Shown one piece after another: positions 1 through 7,577 of a stretch of DNA of 64,000 bases (the stretch's first letter is position 1; each line of letters starts with the position of its first letter). The position numbers were made by a program, and so were the translations under genes. The notes under the pieces were generated by a model that saw nothing but the letters and a program-made list of their open reading frames with translations, was not told the DNA's origin and did no database searches. The stretch is from Pseudomonas azotoformans (GTDB taxonomy: Bacteria > Pseudomonadota > Gammaproteobacteria > Pseudomonadales > Pseudomonadaceae), in the NCBI RefSeq assembly GCF_001579805.1, contig NZ_CP014546.1, positions 62,001 to 126,000 of the forward strand. Reading direction: 5' to 3'.

Positions 1-78
1 GCTAATAATTATGCTGCCATCTTCAGTTGCATTAGGCGTCGCAATTAGAGTTACCATATCTGCATTTAAGAAATACAT
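1..78 (-). CDS. Start of an unidentified protein, cut by the window edge
   Basis: An ATG at 78 on the minus strand opens a frame with no stop through the 26 codons visible; it reads MYFLNADMVTLIATPNATED and continues out of the window. It lies about 40 nt downstream of the methyltransferase stop codon and in the same direction, so it may be a further gene of that operon. A G-rich stretch (GGGGGGAG) lies some 14 nt upstream of the ATG, too far for a good ribosome binding site. Too little is visible to name a function, and a chance open frame cannot be excluded. Confidence 0.4.
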   Translation of the reverse strand, partial: MYFLNADMVTLIATPNATEDGSIIIS

Positions 79-118
79 CTAATTACGGCTCACTCCCCCC
101 AAAACACCACGAAAAAAG

Positions 119-1297
119 TTAAATATTACCATCAACCGTCAACCCCTTAGCTTCTCCTGTTCGTGCCAATGGAGATATAAGTGCGTCTGCTAAAAAACGT
201 ACTACAGGTATTGCAACACCGTCTCCAACAACCTTTGCCGCATGAGTCTTGGCAGAAGGAAGTAAATAAGAATCCGGTAACCCCATCAATCGAGCAGTCT
301 CCCTAGCAGTCATATGTCTGGTTTTAATTGATTTCCCTTCAATAAAAATCAACATTTGCCGAGACGACCCACCATCAGATGCTCTCAAACACCCCGCGAT
401 ACCGTCCAATCTTATCTCGGTGAAAGATTTCATTCGGCCATCGAAAGGACGCATACGCCGAAATAGTGTTCCGACCGTAAGAGAGCCTGCGCCGGCAACA
501 CTTTCTATTTTACTTTTATTTATGGGTGACATTGCGCCAATTAGTTTCTGAGTCTGCTCATGGGTGTGCCACGTAGGACCCTCGCCATCTAGAATATCAA
601 AGATTGTCAACCTCATTGTTGGAGGAGTCGGAAGGCGCCACCATATGTAGTGTTTGCGCACCTCGGGAGAAAGCTTTGCTACCGCCCCAACTAAATCATC
701 AGGATGCCAAATTTTAATCGGTCGACTTAATTGTAAATCATCAGAAACTTGTACATCACTGCGAATTGCAACTATAAAAATCCTGGGGCGACTTTGTGGG
801 AGAAAATGAACAGCGTCAATTACAACAACTCCAAATCGATATCCGCTGCCCACAAAGCTTTCAGCAACAGTGCCAAAATCTTGTCCATTGCGGGATCTTA
901 ATAGCCCTCTGACATTCTCTAAAACAACAATTTTGGGATGAGAACCTGCAACAAACTTTTTGTGAATAATTTCCCACCAAGCAGTAAAAACTGAAGATGC
1001 TGCACCCAGCAATCCCTCCCCCAACCCCGCAGAGCTAAAGTTTTGGCAGGGAGTACTAGCCCAAGCTAGATCTAAGTTATCAGGCACAGCATTAGGCGAA
1101 ACCTGCCGAACATCGCCGTATATTAGATCATCGCCACCCCAGTTATCCGAGTAACACTTGACTTTTATACGATCAAAATCATTAGCAAGCACACACTTCC
1201 AATCACTACCGAGTCCAGCTCTAGCCATACCCCCGCCTGCGAAAAACTCTGCCCAATATAGGCATGAATCTTGGGAAGAAAAGGTTAAGTCAGTCAA
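119..1297 (-). CDS. C5-cytosine DNA methyltransferase
   Basis: Predicted to transfer a methyl group from S-adenosylmethionine to carbon 5 of cytosine in a specific DNA site. The 392-residue protein has the family motifs in order: motif I FAGGGMARAGLG (residues 19-30), the catalytic Pro-Cys in STPCQNFSSAG (Cys 84), the ENV motif in VLENVRGLL (127-129), the QxRxR motif QSRPR (168-172), then a variable target-recognition region and the C-terminal GDGVAIPV motif X. All catalytic motifs look intact. It starts 10 nt after the DUF262 gene stop and appears co-transcribed with the three genes to its right. Low GC content relative to the transfer genes marks it as cargo. In this company it probably either protects self DNA in a restriction system or marks DNA for it; that role is inference. 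Confidence 0.92.
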   Translation of the reverse strand: MTDLTFSSQDSCLYWAEFFAGGGMARAGLGSDWKCVLANDFDRIKVKCYSDNWGGDDLIYGDVRQVSPNAVPDNLDLAWASTPCQNFSSAGLGEGLLGAASSVFTAWWEIIHKKFVAGSHPKIVVLENVRGLLRSRNGQDFGTVAESFVGSGYRFGVVVIDAVHFLPQSRPRIFIVAIRSDVQVSDDLQLSRPIKIWHPDDLVGAVAKLSPEVRKHYIWWRLPTPPTMRLTIFDILDGEGPTWHTHEQTQKLIGAMSPINKSKIESVAGAGSLTVGTLFRRMRPFDGRMKSFTEIRLDGIAGCLRASDGGSSRQMLIFIEGKSIKTRHMTARETARLMGLPDSYLLPSAKTHAAKVVGDGVAIPVVRFLADALISPLARTGEAKGLTVDGNI

Positions 1298-1307
1298 AGA
1301 TGGTACC

Positions 1308-2903
1308 TCAGTAAATTTTCGTGCCGGATTCTATCACAAATTTTGCTAAATCCACTGATGGCTGAATTAAATTTTCCACCTCCCATGCAAACATCAAACT
1401 CTCTCTTATTCTTGCAAACTCATTAAAATTGTTGGATTCATATAATTCCAAAAGCTCTGGCGTTACAAAGTGGGCATCGGCTTCAATATCAGACATCCTA
1501 CCAATTGAAAACTTTTGGTCAGACTTATCCCCAAGCAAAAAATAGAACCCAGGCCGACGCTCAAATTTAATAAACTCCTTAGGCCGAACGGGGACTAATC
1601 GCTTATCCCTTCCCTTATATAACTCAAAATTTGAAGCATCTAGCTTGGCAGCCAATGCGAGTACCCATGTCTTAATTCTGCCAGCATTTAAGTTAACTTT
1701 AATACCCTCCAAAGCCAACAAAGCCGGTGCTTGATTTAAGGACCATGAGAGGCTCCCCTCTTTTAGATAATCATACAGGTCTGTCAGCGCCCGCTGAGAG
1801 TTTCGAGCAGTAGTGCCAAAAGCATTTGTATATGCCGAAATATAAAACCAACTAACTAGCAACTGAGGCGAGCACTTCGGATCATCAAGAAAAGAGCGCG
1901 CAATTCCAAGCATTTGAAGGCGATAAGGAAAAGATGCAGGGGAATCAATATTTAAGTATTTACTGGAAAACTCAGCCAACCGCTCAATAGCTTCAAAAAT
2001 CTCAGAGATAGAGCGATCATTAATATTTTTTGCTAACTTATCAGTTTCTTTTGAATAAATTTCGTAGCCCAGCTTTAACTTCAAGAGCATCAATACAAAC
2101 TCAGTATCGATCTCCTTCCACTTAGAGGACTCTTCAAAATATTTTTCACTATAAAGTTCAAGACTGCCCAGCAAATCAAACTTATCCGTATAGCTTAAAG
2201 CATTTAGCATATGAGCTTCAGACATCACGGTACCGCGACTATTAATTCTCTCAAAACTTTTTGTCACTAGTGCCTGATCATCTGACTCTAAAGGAATAAC
2301 AGGAATCTTATAGTCTTTGAAAGCACTTACGACCGCATCGCATCGATCTAAAAGAGTTTCCATGTGCGCAGGTATCAGGCGCTGAAACCGTAACAACTCT
2401 TTGCTCTTGAAAACTAAATCCAAAGGCATGTACAAATAGTTCTTTCTCACCAACTCATCCGCAGTTAGCTCATCACGAAATAAAAACATATTTTCAACAT
2501 TATCGGCAGACAAATCACAATACATCAAAAAGTCAGAAACTTTATTTTCACTAGAATATTTTGTGCTTATTTTATCAACAGGATGTAGAAGCATGCAATA
2601 AAGAGTCGAAAGACGTTGCAAGCCATCCATCAAATAAATATTTGAAGTTGACGAAGGAGCTACCTCAACAAGAAACGGCCCAATATGATCATAGGTGTTT
2701 ATATTATCAAGCCTAGTATTCCAAACTAAAAGTGCACCAATAGGAAGCCCCTCATAAATACTGCAAAGTAGCTCTCGCTGCTGCTGCCTCTTCCAAACTA
2801 AGTTTCGTTGAAATCGGGGAACCTTAAGAATCCCCTCATAAATATCTTTTAATAAAGCGGACAAGAAGGAAACTCGCGGCTCCATTGTAAATTTAAAACT
2901 CAT
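1308..2903 (-). CDS. DUF262 family protein (GmrSD/DndB-like)
   Basis: The 531-residue protein carries the N-terminal DUF262 signature: VPRFQRNLVW (28-37), a GLPIGALLVW segment (52-61) and the core motif MDGLQRLSTL (92-101), a variant of the usual DGQQR with Leu in the third place. A further family element, FERINSRG, follows in the middle of the protein. DUF262 proteins are ParB-fold NTPases or nucleases found in type IV restriction (GmrSD), phosphorothioation and other defence loci. I see no C-terminal DUF1524/HNH motif, so nuclease activity might reside in a partner. The start overlaps the stop of the upstream TOPRIM-like gene by 4 nt (ATGA), which indicates translational coupling. Confidence 0.85.
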   Translation of the reverse strand: MSFKFTMEPRVSFLSALLKDIYEGILKVPRFQRNLVWKRQQQRELLCSIYEGLPIGALLVWNTRLDNINTYDHIGPFLVEVAPSSTSNIYLMDGLQRLSTLYCMLLHPVDKISTKYSSENKVSDFLMYCDLSADNVENMFLFRDELTADELVRKNYLYMPLDLVFKSKELLRFQRLIPAHMETLLDRCDAVVSAFKDYKIPVIPLESDDQALVTKSFERINSRGTVMSEAHMLNALSYTDKFDLLGSLELYSEKYFEESSKWKEIDTEFVLMLLKLKLGYEIYSKETDKLAKNINDRSISEIFEAIERLAEFSSKYLNIDSPASFPYRLQMLGIARSFLDDPKCSPQLLVSWFYISAYTNAFGTTARNSQRALTDLYDYLKEGSLSWSLNQAPALLALEGIKVNLNAGRIKTWVLALAAKLDASNFELYKGRDKRLVPVRPKEFIKFERRPGFYFLLGDKSDQKFSIGRMSDIEADAHFVTPELLELYESNNFNEFARIRESLMFAWEVENLIQPSVDLAKFVIESGTKIY

Positions 2904-3871
2904 ACAGGCCTCCCTAACAGGCTAGCAAGGTGATGTAACTTTGAACCAAATTCCCCAAGGGTAGATTTTTCTTGGTAAATCTGATGAATCCCCTCATGCA
3001 GATCGACGCGAGAAAATGTCCTAGATGCGAAGCGCCCCCCAAAACCCTGCAACCCAGCAAGAACTTCCTCTGGTAAGTCTTTATATAGACTAGACCTTTT
3101 TTCAGTATCTGAAAGTCCTTCCTTCATATTAAAGTGAGATATTTGACTCTCACTTAGCGAATAAACCATCTTTGCATTATCATTAAGACGCCCATCATGA
3201 GCCAACAAATAGACATCACGATCAATGTAATTCTCAATTGCTCGCCTACTGAGGCAATGATAAACCAACGAATACTTTTCGCACACATCTATCAGCGCCT
3301 GAGTTGCCTTCTTAATCTCACCAGGCTCGGTTGCATCACTATCAAAAAGAGTCCAACTTAAAATTCTAAACGGATTATCCTCTGCCTTTAACTCCAAAAC
3401 CTTCTTTAGTTCGCCATTCCCCCCGCCAAGAACCTCAAGATGTCCCCTACCGATCAACACATCTATACTGTCTCGCTGTTTCGCAGGGAGCAAGGTTTTT
3501 AAAAAAAACAGATCATTCCTTGAGTTCTCAAGCGCAAGCTTAATACTTTGATCAATTAAATATAAAGCATCTTCGATCGTTACAATCACTTCACCTTTCC
3601 AGACACTACTTCGAACCTCATCAACCTTAATAATAAGACCAGCGGGATACATCTTATTTAAATTAAACCTTGCACCAAGCTGAACTGAGTGTTTCACAAT
3701 AGCGGCCCATCTCTCCTTAAAAGGCCTAGACAAAGTAGCAATCCAGTCTTCTGCAGCTCTTACATCGTCAAACTCTAAGAAGATTCTGCCATCCTCGTAC
3801 CTACGAATAAAAAGTGACAAAGCGATTTCATTATCTTCCTTCAGCAAAGCAGATGAGAACTTAAAGAACAC
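2900..3871 (-). CDS. TOPRIM/DUF4435-like protein, partner of the AAA ATPase
   Basis: This 323-residue protein is not firmly recognised by family. Three segments match the pattern of OLD/DUF4435-type TOPRIM proteins that partner ABC-like ATPases: GGGNGE near residue 149, the acidic pair in LFDSDATEPGE (D177 and D179), and RRAIENYI (209-216), the usual Arg-x-Ile-Glu-Asn-Tyr element. TOPRIM partners usually bind metal and cut DNA or RNA. It begins 1 nt after the ATPase gene stop and its own stop overlaps the DUF262 start, so it is in the middle of a compact operon. The assignment rests on motifs and context; a structure prediction would settle it. Confidence 0.6.
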   Translation of the reverse strand: MFFKFSSALLKEDNEIALSLFIRRYEDGRIFLEFDDVRAAEDWIATLSRPFKERWAAIVKHSVQLGARFNLNKMYPAGLIIKVDEVRSSVWKGEVIVTIEDALYLIDQSIKLALENSRNDLFFLKTLLPAKQRDSIDVLIGRGHLEVLGGGNGELKKVLELKAEDNPFRILSWTLFDSDATEPGEIKKATQALIDVCEKYSLVYHCLSRRAIENYIDRDVYLLAHDGRLNDNAKMVYSLSESQISHFNMKEGLSDTEKRSSLYKDLPEEVLAGLQGFGGRFASRTFSRVDLHEGIHQIYQEKSTLGEFGSKLHHLASLLGRPV

Positions 3872-3872
3872 G

Positions 3873-5168
3873 TCACTCTCCCTGACCGTCTCGAACGCCC
3901 ATTAAATTTTTAGCCTGCTCATAAATCTCTTGAAAGACCTCATCTGGAAAATTCTTTAGAATATAACCGTCCTGATCAAACTCAACCTCATTTAGAGCAC
4001 TACCTTCATCTGTTACGCCTTTAGAAACCCAATAGGTACAGAGATCATTCAAATCAAGCTCGCCTGCTGCAAGTGCGGTTTGAATAGCCAACAACAATCC
4101 TTCCGAGTGAGTCTCAATTATAAAGCTTGCTTGTTTATTTAACTTAATACACTTAACCAAAAAATTTGCCAACACAACAACCGCACGGGGATGAAGGTGC
4201 AACTCTGGTTGTTCTAGCATAATCACGGGATTAGGCCCTAGCTCCCCGCAGGCAGCTTGCGCGCACAGAGTTACAACGGGGAGAGCTTGAGCAATGCCCT
4301 CACCAGAATCTAAAATCGGGATCCTAATTGAAGAGTTGCTAGGTGTATCTGTCACAGAAACTGTTTCGAGCCTGCACACTACTTGATTATTACTCGAGCT
4401 TTGCGAAAGCAGATTCATATCAATGGCCCGACCACACGTTTCAACCAGCCAAGTATTTATGTACTCAAATGAAAGACTCTTCTCTCTAGACAACTTCCAA
4501 ATCGTTTCAGCCGTCCCCGAACCATCAAAGTTAATTCCTGCCACAACACTAGAGTTCACAGCAAACTCTCTAGGAGGCTGCACTCTCACTGAGTTCAACC
4601 AGAACACGGAGCGAGAAAAACCCTTAAGCTTTTCATTTATAGTTTGATGAATAACCTGTTCTTCATTGTCTGAGCGTAACATTGTAAAATTGCGCAAATT
4701 GGCCTCAACCGCCGGTTCTCCTTTTAATTGATACCGTAACTCCGGCGCATCAGTCTCATCACTAATTTGATATTCAGAAAGAGCGAGATGGCCTGCTCTC
4801 TTCTCGATAAAAGCTAATGCAGATATAACTTCCTCATCTTCGCCTTGTTGCGTGAGTTCAAAACACATTGATTCGCCGTCGTCCCACTCAACACCAAAAG
4901 ACATTTTGTTACCTGCGGCATGTGCAAGATTTTTAAAAGCCGCTCCTCTCATACACGGAGATGTATAATCAAGATGACTTTTCATCAAAGTTTTTCGTTT
5001 CCCTTCTGAAAAACTTGCCGCCAGCATAGGCATCAATCTAATAGCAGCACTTTTACCTGAATTATTATAACCAAATAGAATAGTTAGGGGCTTAACATTC
5101 ATCTTCTGCAATGCTTTAAATGCTTTATATCCAGCAAAGCAAACCGCACTAACTCTTGCGCCATCCAT
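3873..5168 (-). CDS. AAA/ABC-type ATPase with DUF3696-like C terminus
   Basis: An ABC-like (OLD/RecF-type) ATPase and the first gene of the leftward cargo operon. Counting from the ATG at 5168, the Walker A motif is FGYNNSGKSAA (from residue 32), an ABC-signature-like LDSGEGIAQALPV lies near 287, Walker B is VIMLEQPELHLHP (about 315-327) and the switch histidine is in IETHSEG (351-357). The C-terminal GYILKNFPDEVFQE resembles the DUF3696 domain that follows such ATPases. The ATG at 5168 is preferred over the one at 5198 because GGGAGAGG precedes it at correct spacing. Such ATPases act as sensors or clamps that control an associated effector in many defence systems; this role is inferred here. 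Confidence 0.85.
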   Translation of the reverse strand: MDGARVSAVCFAGYKAFKALQKMNVKPLTILFGYNNSGKSAAIRLMPMLAASFSEGKRKTLMKSHLDYTSPCMRGAAFKNLAHAAGNKMSFGVEWDDGESMCFELTQQGEDEEVISALAFIEKRAGHLALSEYQISDETDAPELRYQLKGEPAVEANLRNFTMLRSDNEEQVIHQTINEKLKGFSRSVFWLNSVRVQPPREFAVNSSVVAGINFDGSGTAETIWKLSREKSLSFEYINTWLVETCGRAIDMNLLSQSSSNNQVVCRLETVSVTDTPSNSSIRIPILDSGEGIAQALPVVTLCAQAACGELGPNPVIMLEQPELHLHPRAVVVLANFLVKCIKLNKQASFIIETHSEGLLLAIQTALAAGELDLNDLCTYWVSKGVTDEGSALNEVEFDQDGYILKNFPDEVFQEIYEQAKNLMGVRDGQGE

Positions 5169-5584
5169 ATGCCTCTCCCAACCCATACGACAAATCATAA
5201 AATAATACTAGATCCTAAAACTTAATCAAGCTTTACTTTTGCATCGAAACACCAGCCGACCTCCACTCCAACAGCCACCCACCGATGATTACCAATAGTT
5301 CATGAGCTACGAACATACAATGACACGATCCAAAATAATCATACTAACTCGTCATCGACTACAAACTTCTTTCTAGAAATCTCTCGCAGTTTTTTTGAAT
5401 GATTACAACTAAACTTAACCCACTTTCAACTATGAGAAATCAATGCCACGTAGAAGCCGCTGCTTAAAAAGCAGCTAAGCATATTGCCTACAAAAAAATC
5501 ATCAGCCCTCAAATATTATTTTCTTGCGGCAAGCTGGAAGTGGCTTTTGGCAAACTAGGTCAACAGAACCAAGAGAGCCAAGCC
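5169..5584. other. Divergent intergenic region between cargo operon and transfer genes
   Basis: No convincing gene. AT-rich DNA that must hold the leftward promoter of the ATPase operon and probably a rightward promoter for the transfer genes. A perfect 7-bp inverted repeat with a 3-nt loop (GCTGCTT-aaa-AAGCAGC) lies at 5459-5475; there is no T run after it, so it looks more like an operator or attenuator than a terminator. Confidence 0.5.
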
Positions 5585-5938
5585 GTGCCCCAAAACACTG
5601 ACAACATTGCGTTGACTTATAGAATTTTAGTAGGCGGAGTTTTAACAGTTTCTTTGTATTGCGCACCTATCAGCTGTGCAAATGCCGACGTCGCATACGA
5701 ACGAGCGAACTTATACTCAATACTCCGCCAGCTAAATGCTCTGGAAGACACCGCCCACCGCAGCCCTCACCTTGCGGACGAAACCGGCAAGCGCTACTTC
5801 TTCGACTACCAGCGTCTAACAGACGACATCGCCCGCATTCGCCACGGTCTGAAAGATTACCTATCCCCCAGCCGAGCCCAGCCTAGGGGCCCCGTCGAGC
5901 TTTCCGGCAACTACACAACCGAAGGCCGCCAGCCATGA
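5585..5938 (+). CDS. RAQPRD family integrative conjugative element protein
   Basis: A small exported protein of the ICE mating apparatus. The C-terminal part contains the literal RAQPRGP motif that names the family (TIGR01690), after a helical region rich in Arg, Leu and Asp. The GTG at 5585 gives a 117-residue protein with a hydrophobic signal segment ending near CANA; a GTG at 5540 would add 15 polar residues and has no spaced ribosome binding site. Its stop overlaps the next start by 4 nt. It marks the first backbone gene right of the defence-like cargo. The biochemical role of the family is unknown; it occurs only in conjugation clusters of this type. Confidence 0.85.
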   Translation: MPQNTDNIALTYRILVGGVLTVSLYCAPISCANADVAYERANLYSILRQLNALEDTAHRSPHLADETGKRYFFDYQRLTDDIARIRHGLKDYLSPSRAQPRGPVELSGNYTTEGRQP

Positions 5939-6174
5939 GCATGTCCGGCCCCCAAGCCTCCGCCTTCCAAACATCAGGCGGCTTCCCTCCCAGCGCCAGC
6001 TACCTGTTGTTCGTAGGCTTCGCCATAGCCATCACCTTCCTCTGGGCAGCCTGGGCAACCTGGAGCTGCTACCGAGGCTGGGCCACCGGGAACCTGGAAC
6101 AAGCCATCGCGGCACCGTCGGTTGTCCGGGTCCTTCTGCTCAGCGTGATCCTCACCTTTTTCATCCTCAGTTGA
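5935..6174 (+). CDS. Small two-helix membrane protein of the conjugation system (TIGR03758 type)
   Basis: A 79-residue protein with two hydrophobic segments, YLLFVGFAIAITFLWAAWAT and VVRVLLLSVILTFFIL, separated by a short polar loop containing GNLEQAIAAPS. Size, topology and position directly after the RAQPRD gene match the TIGR03758 family of ICE inner-membrane proteins. It is translationally coupled to the RAQPRD gene (ATGA overlap). In P- and F-type systems the small membrane proteins at this position are pilin- or VirB3-like, but the equivalence is inference. Confidence 0.85.
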   Translation: MSMSGPQASAFQTSGGFPPSASYLLFVGFAIAITFLWAAWATWSCYRGWATGNLEQAIAAPSVVRVLLLSVILTFFILS

Positions 6175-6192
6175 CCCAGTCGGAGTCTCAAC

Positions 6193-6531
6193 ATGTCTTG
6201 CCTTACCAAAACCCTCTACACCGTGACTGGCGCAACGTTGCTGCCCTCGTTCGCATCCGCTGCTCTGCCGGCTGCACAGCCCCCCTCACGTGGCGAGGGC
6301 ACCAACCTGATCCAAACCATGCAGAACTATGGCTTCGACGCCTTCATGCTGATCGGCCTGGTCATCTTGGGCGTGATGTTCCTCGGTGTGGCCTGGCATG
6401 CCTTCGGCGTTTATCACGAGATCCAGGACGGCAAGAAGAAATGGCGCGACCTTGGCGCCACCGCCACGGTGGGGGTGGGAGTTCTCGGCGTTGGGATCTT
6501 CCTCGTCACGAAAGCCACCGGCATTTTGTAA
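6193..6531 (+). CDS. Small exported membrane protein, pilin-like (TIGR03745 type)
   Basis: A 112-residue protein with a signal-like N terminus (LPSFASAALPA) and two further hydrophobic segments (DAFMLIGLVILGVMFLGVAW and TVGVGVLGVGIFLV) around a short charged loop, QDGKKKW. This arrangement of signal peptide plus two membrane helices is that of VirB2/TraA-type pilins, and the gene sits where the TIGR03745 family does in related elements. A frame shifted by two bases overlaps almost the whole gene but lacks any family resemblance. The pilin role is inference from topology and place. Confidence 0.85.
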   Translation: MSCLTKTLYTVTGATLLPSFASAALPAAQPPSRGEGTNLIQTMQNYGFDAFMLIGLVILGVMFLGVAWHAFGVYHEIQDGKKKWRDLGATATVGVGVLGVGIFLVTKATGIL

Positions 6532-6543
6532 CGAGGGTCCGCC

Positions 6544-6924
6544 ATGCCAGATGTTCTTGAAGACGGCACGTTGAGTTTCTTGCCCACCCGTTTGAATGAC
6601 CAGCCGGCGGTAATCGGTGGCCTTACCGTCGACGAGATGTGGGGCACGGTGCTGTTCAGTGGCGCCGTCGGGATGGTGCTGGGGATTGCTTTCGCGATTC
6701 TGACCCATGTTTGGGCGCTGATCATCGTCGGCGCATTGGCGGGAGGTGTACTGGGTTTGACCGTTGCCAGCCGCCTGTTAAGGCGATGGAAACGCGGGAG
6801 GCCGGACACATGGCTGTATCGCCAGATGCAACTGACGCTCGCCCAACACTTTCCCACCTGGAACAACGCACGCCTGATCACTCGCAGTGGTGCCTGGACC
6901 TGCCGTCGCACGGAGGGCTCATGA
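6544..6924 (+). CDS. Conjugation membrane protein, VirB3-like (TIGR03750 type)
   Basis: A 126-residue inner-membrane protein with two adjacent hydrophobic segments (VLFSGAVGMVLGIAFAILTH and VWALIIVGALAGGVLGLTV) after an N-terminal LPTRLNDQPAVIGG segment, followed by a basic cytoplasmic tail (RLLRRWKRGRPDTW). This is the TIGR03750/VirB3-like pattern, and the order relative to neighbours agrees. Its stop overlaps the start of the next gene (ATGA at 6921). Confidence 0.85.
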   Translation: MPDVLEDGTLSFLPTRLNDQPAVIGGLTVDEMWGTVLFSGAVGMVLGIAFAILTHVWALIIVGALAGGVLGLTVASRLLRRWKRGRPDTWLYRQMQLTLAQHFPTWNNARLITRSGAWTCRRTEGS

Positions 6925-7577
6925 CCTACCGCAAAAAAGTGGATGCGCAACACGCCCACATCAGCAGCCTGCGTCTGATCATTGGTCTGCTGGTGATTCT
7001 GGGGCTCTATATGGCTTACGGCTGGCAAAGCGCCCCGCGCGATCTAACCATCCACGTTCCGCCATACCTTAGATCCGGCAGCACCCGCCATTGGTGGGAC
7101 GTTCCGACGGAGTCCGTGTATGCCTTCGGTTTTTATATTTTCCAGCAGATCAACCGCTGGCCGAATGACGGTGAAGTCGACTACGAGGACAACATCACCC
7201 GTCTAGGCAGCTATCTCACACCGACCTGCAAGGCGTACCTGCAGAAAGACTTCGAGCTTCGCCGTAACAGCGGCGAGCTGCGCAGGCGCGAGCGCGGTGT
7301 CTCTGAGATCCCTGGGCGCGGGCTGAACGATACGTCGGTACAACGCATCGAGACGCTCAGCATCAACGACTGGACTGTGAACCTAGACATCATCGCGGAC
7401 GAGCACTACGGCGGTGAAATTGTGAAGCGCGCCTTTGCCCGCTATCCCCTGCACATCATTCGCTCCGACATCGATCCCGAAACCAACCCCTTCGGCCTCG
7501 CCTGGGACTGCTACAGCGGTAGCCCCCAACGGATCGAGGTCTCTGCTGAACTGCCAAAATCCGGAGGCAAGCCATGA
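6921..7577 (+). CDS. Conjugation protein, VirB8/TraE-like (TIGR03746 type)
   Basis: A 218-residue protein with one N-terminal membrane anchor (LRLIIGLLVILGLYMAYGW) and a periplasmic domain, the layout of VirB8/TraE proteins that nucleate the type IV secretion channel. Family-like sequence includes WDVPTESVYAFGFYIFQQIN and LTPTCKAYLQKDF. The ATG at 6921 follows a GGAGGG ribosome site and overlaps the preceding stop; an in-frame upstream extension to 6639 only shadows the previous gene. Matches the TIGR03746 family by position and composition. Confidence 0.88.
   Translation: MTYRKKVDAQHAHISSLRLIIGLLVILGLYMAYGWQSAPRDLTIHVPPYLRSGSTRHWWDVPTESVYAFGFYIFQQINRWPNDGEVDYEDNITRLGSYLTPTCKAYLQKDFELRRNSGELRRRERGVSEIPGRGLNDTSVQRIETLSINDWTVNLDIIADEHYGGEIVKRAFARYPLHIIRSDIDPETNPFGLAWDCYSGSPQRIEVSAELPKSGGKP

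Noticed and set aside
119-5168. Identification of the cargo operon as PARIS, DISARM or BREX
   Set aside because: PARIS has only the ATPase and TOPRIM pair; DISARM needs a helicase and PLD protein; BREX needs BrxC and PglZ. None of these extra parts is seen, and the DUF262 and methyltransferase genes are not part of PARIS.
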